This document shows, piece by piece, positions 60,521 to 64,000 of a stretch of DNA of 64,000 nt (its first letter is position 1; each line of letters begins with the position of its first letter). A model generated the notes under the pieces. That model was not told where the DNA came from. It made no database searches and saw only the letters and a list, made by a program, of their open reading frames with translations. Position numbers and translations under genes: made by a program. Source of the stretch: Craterostigma plantagineum (lineage: Eukaryota > Streptophyta > Magnoliopsida > Lamiales > Linderniaceae); assembly GCA_027422505.1 (NCBI GenBank), contig JAPQWV010001414.1, forward strand, positions 25,516 to 89,515. Direction: 5' to 3'.

Positions 60521-63500
60521 ATCTTTCCTCTTGCAGGTCCATCATGTGTGGTATCTCGATTCAGGTTGCTCCACACACATGACTGGGAACAAAGAACTGT
60601 TGAGCAACTACACCGAAAAGTACGGCGGAACGGTACGCTTTGAAACAACGAGTCATCCCCAATCTTAGGACGAGGAGATCTAAATCACGGGAATCTAACC
60701 ATCCAAGACGTCTCCTACGTCAAGGACTAGGCCACAACCTCTTCAGCATTGGTCAATTGTGCGACAAAGGGCTCGAAATAAATTTCAAAGCAAGAAAATG
60801 CAGCATCAATGACGGTCACGGTAATGATCTGACCATGGTGTTCGAAAAACGAACCTCTATACGATAGACCTAAAACAACCACGCCATCCTCGAATATCTG
60901 CCTACTTTCTAAGCTTCACATCATCAAAACTTTTTATGGCACAGTCGTCTATCGCACTTAAATTTTAAAGACATTAATAAATTATCCACTAAGCAACTAG
61001 TTACAGGCCTACCAAATCTTTCATATCAAAAGGAACATCTTTGTAGTGCTTGCGAACAAGGAAAAATGAAAGAGCGTCCCACAAATCCAAACACATCGCA
61101 TGCTCTTCTCGACCTTTAGAACTACTTCACGTAGATTTGTGCGGTCCAATGAGAACAGAAAGTCTCAATGGTCGCAATATGTTCTGGTCTTATCGACGAT
61201 TTCGAGGTATGCTTGGACGAATTTCTACGCAGCAAAGATGAAACCGCCTCCATAATTGAAACATTCGTTGCAACCACACAGAATCTGCTACAGGCTCGAA
61301 TTGGCACCATTCGATCAGATAATGGTACGGAGTTCAAAACGATCGTTTGAGAAATTTCTATGCATCTCAGGGCATTTCACAAAATTCTCAGCTGCAGGAA
61401 CTCCACAACAAAATGGAATCGTCGAGCGGAAAAATCGAACACTTGTTGAAGCTGCACGCACGATGATAATTCAATCAAATCTTCCACACTCCTCTGGGCT
61501 GAAGCACTAAGTATGCTGCTTCACTCAGAACCGCACCTCAATCCACAAACGATTTGAGAAAGACCCCCTATCAGATCATTAATAATCGTGCTCCTATCAT
61601 TTCTTTTCTTCGAGTGTTTTGGTTGCAAATGTTTCATTGCAGATGACGAAGCAACAGAGGCAAATTCGATCCTAAAGCTCTCGAAGGCACGTTCATTGGT
61701 ATTCCTCGACGTCTAAAGCATTTAGAGTATTCCTCAAAGGCGCTAAAATTGTACGGGAAAGTGCCAGTCACATTTGACGAACATTCCCAACAACATCAGA
61801 AGCTTCCTCTACTGCATCAGGGAACTCTCAACAAGATTCAGCCTTGTCCAAGTCCAAATATGGCATCTCTAGACTTTTTGCTTGAAGATTTTCAGCTAAC
61901 TTCAGATTCCGGTGTCTTCTCCGACGACCGAAACTCCACAAGGTGAAACCCAAGCAACAACAGATGTTCAAGACAATTCTTCCTCAGAACACGGAACTCA
62001 CGCTTCCAAACGCCACAGACACTGAGGACGAAAATTCTCACTCAAGTCATGATCTCACTCCAAATGCAATATCACCTCATACTGAAACAAACGGTGACAT
62101 CATACCCTCTCAACACAATCAACTTCGGATGATGAAGCCGCGACAATTCCTGATCATACTCATGATTCTCACACGGATCAACCACTTCTCCGAAGGTCAA
62201 CTCGTGAGAAGAAAAGCGCAATATCGGATGACTACGTCTCATTTTTCCACGAACATCTCTCGTGTTTTATGAGTCAACTCGAACCACGAAAAGTGTCAGA
62301 AGCACTATCGGACCCAGACTGGATCATTGCTATGCAAGACGAGCTCAATCAGTTTGAACGCCTATGCGTTTGGACCTTAGTTCCAAGACCCAAAGGAAAA
62401 ACGATCATAGGAACAAAGTGGGTCTTCAAGAACAAGAGAGACGAAAATGGCAAGGTCATCCGTAATAAAGCTAGATTGGTAGCAAAAGGTACAATCAGCA
62501 AGAAGGCATTGACTACGATGAAACCTTGCACCAGTCGCTCGTATAGAAGCTATTCGCTATTCCTTGCATACGCTGCTCATAAAGACTTACTGTCTACCAG
62601 AATGGACGTAAGACAGCTTTTTTAAACGGAGTTCTGAAAGAAGAAGTCTATGTTGGACAACCTGAAGGATTCGTAGACTCAACCAAGCCAGATCACGTGT
62701 ATCGCCTGGACATAGCCCTTTATGGCCTTAAACAAGCACCTCGAGCTTGGTATGATGTTCTTTCCACCTTCTTAGTCGAATCCGGGGTTACCAAAGGTCA
62801 AATCGATACCACGCTCTTCATCAAAGACAGAACTCAAACATCTTGCTTGTTCAAATTTATGTTGATGACATAATCTTTGGCTCCACGAATGTAAAATTAT
62901 GCGAGGAATTCAGTCAATTGATGACCACCAAGTTCGAAATGAGCATGATGGGGGAAATGAATTTCTTTCTAGGACTGCAGATCAGACAGCTACCGACGGT
63001 ATTTTATTAATCAGTCTAAGTTATATCTGTGATCTCTTGAAGAAATATCAGATGGAAAACAGTTCCTCCATAGCAACACCAATGTCCACCGCATGCAAAC
63101 TTGACGCGGATCTCGCTGGCAAGCCCATTGAACGAAACACACTACCGAGGAATCATCGACTCACTACTCTATCTAACCTCGAGCAGACCAGATATAGTCT
63201 TTGCAACCTGCCTCTGTGCACGTTTTCAAGCAAACCCCAAAGAATCACACCTGACGGCCGTTAAGAGAATACTACGCTATCTGAAAGGAACTTCAAACCT
63301 TGGTCTATGGTATCCCAAAAATTCTAGTTTTCAATTAATTGGATATACTGACTCTGATTTTGCAGGCTGTCGCATGGATAGAAAAAGTACGTCAGGTGGG
63401 CGCACAACCTTGCTTGTGACAAATTAATCTGCTGGTCCTCCAAGAAACAGAATTGTGTTTCTACGTCAACAGTTGAAGCTGAATACGTCGCAGCTGCCAG

Positions 63501-63740
63501 TTGCTGTTCACAAATTCTGTGGATGCGCACTCAACTCTTGGACTACGGGTTTGATTTACATAATATTCCTATCTACAGTGATTGTAAGAGTGCAATTGCG
63601 ATAACATGCAATCCCGTACATCATTCACGCACGAAGCACATTGATCTTCGATATCACTTCATAAAAAATCATGTTGAAAATGGCATCATAGAATGCAGTT
63701 TGTTAGCAACGAACTTCAACTGGCCGACCTTTTACTAAAG
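60521..63740 (+). CDS. Copia pol: protease, integrase, reverse transcriptase, RNase H
   Basis: Protease [20 protein letters not shown] (about 60540-60600) and [23 protein letters not shown]-pre-integrase near 60940-61060. Integrase [20 protein letters not shown] with later [58 protein letters not shown] and the active site [13 protein letters not shown] (about 62850-62890). RNase [38 protein letters not shown] and [18 protein letters not shown], then [16 protein letters not shown]. Ends near 63740. Integrase before RT is diagnostic of Copia. Numerous one-base breaks. Confidence 0.9.
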
Positions 63741-64000
63741 CATTGGATGAGAAACGATTCCAATTCTTAGTCTCTAGGTTGGGCATGTTGAATCTTACCT
63801 TTTAATTTAGGCACATTCTGCTAGGCTGCACATCTCATCCATAACCATATCATATATTATGAAAAGCCTATGCATGTGTCTAGGGGGAGAAACATAACTG
63901 CATAATTCTAGGGGGAGCATTCATCTTTTAATTTTCTATCACTGTTTTAGGGTAAATTAGATTTTTCTATTTAAAAAAAATGCGTATATATGTCTAGGGG
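63741..64000 (+). other. Copia 3' untranslated region with repeated purine tracts
   Basis: CTAGGGGGAG occurs at about 63879 and 63911, and CTAGGGG again at the window's end. Such repeats upstream of the 3' LTR are polypurine-tract candidates. The LTR itself is not reached. Confidence 0.65.

Larger units (their letters stand above)
55910..64000 (+). mobile_element. Copia LTR retrotransposon, SIRE-like, 3' end outside window
   Basis: 5' LTR 55910-56252 (TGTTAG...CTAACA), primer site TGGTATACAGAGC at 56255-56267 (tRNA-Met type with one extra base), a long leader rich in TCGACATTT, gag with zinc knuckle, a long coiled-coil region, then protease-integrase-RT-RNase H in Copia order on the plus strand. 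Several CTAGGGGGAG purine tracts follow the pol stop. No 3' LTR is reached by 64000. The [15 protein letters not shown] RNase H end and repeated purine tracts suggest the SIRE/Maximus lineage, although the 343-base LTR is short for it. Many frame breaks are present. Confidence 0.88.

Noticed and set aside
1..64000. tRNA, rRNA or microRNA genes
   Set aside because: No tRNA-like cloverleaf or rRNA sequence was recognised; hairpins seen belong to MITE-like repeats, and a covariance-model scan would be needed to exclude short RNAs.

Overview
This is nuclear DNA from a flowering plant, almost certainly a eudicot. The genes have short coding exons with GT..AG introns, the spacers are AT-rich and full of transposon remains, and the products are plant-specific (chloroplast phosphoribulokinase, an auxin response factor, a BREVIS RADIX-like protein, a CBL calcium sensor, a GASA peptide, a WAT1-type transporter). 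The genus cannot be named from this sequence alone.

Layout. 1-6243: AT-rich intergenic DNA. 6244-13640: GASA/snakin peptide (+), WAT1-related transporter (+), SirB1/transglutaminase-like plastid protein (-). 13644-33846: one nested transposon block. A short PIF/Harbinger DNA transposon (TTA duplications at 13641-13643 and 33847-33849) was split by a complete 13.9-kb Athila-type Ty3/Gypsy element (15280-29220, duplication GTATG) and by an internally deleted Copia element (29261-33476, duplication ATAAT). 34.0-55.6 kb: gene-rich, with phosphoribulokinase (+), COPT copper transporter (+), DUF716/TMEM45 membrane protein (+), MOB1 (-), BRX-like (+), ARF9/11/18-type auxin response factor (-), DCD-domain N-rich protein (+) and CBL (+). 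55910-64000: a plus-strand Copia element of SIRE-like character whose 3' end lies beyond the window.

The host genes do not form an operon or shared pathway. They are independent loci, some convergent with close stops (DUF716/MOB1, BRX-like/ARF). Two groups touch auxin (WAT1-type, BRX-like, ARF), but nothing here shows co-regulation.

An important caveat runs through the window. Nearly every recognisable protein, including ones from normally essential single-copy genes, needs one-base corrections to stay in frame, mostly lost bases in short homopolymers. This looks like residual consensus error of a long-read assembly rather than mass gene decay. Gene coordinates below therefore follow homology and splice sites, and as-written frames may break inside exons.
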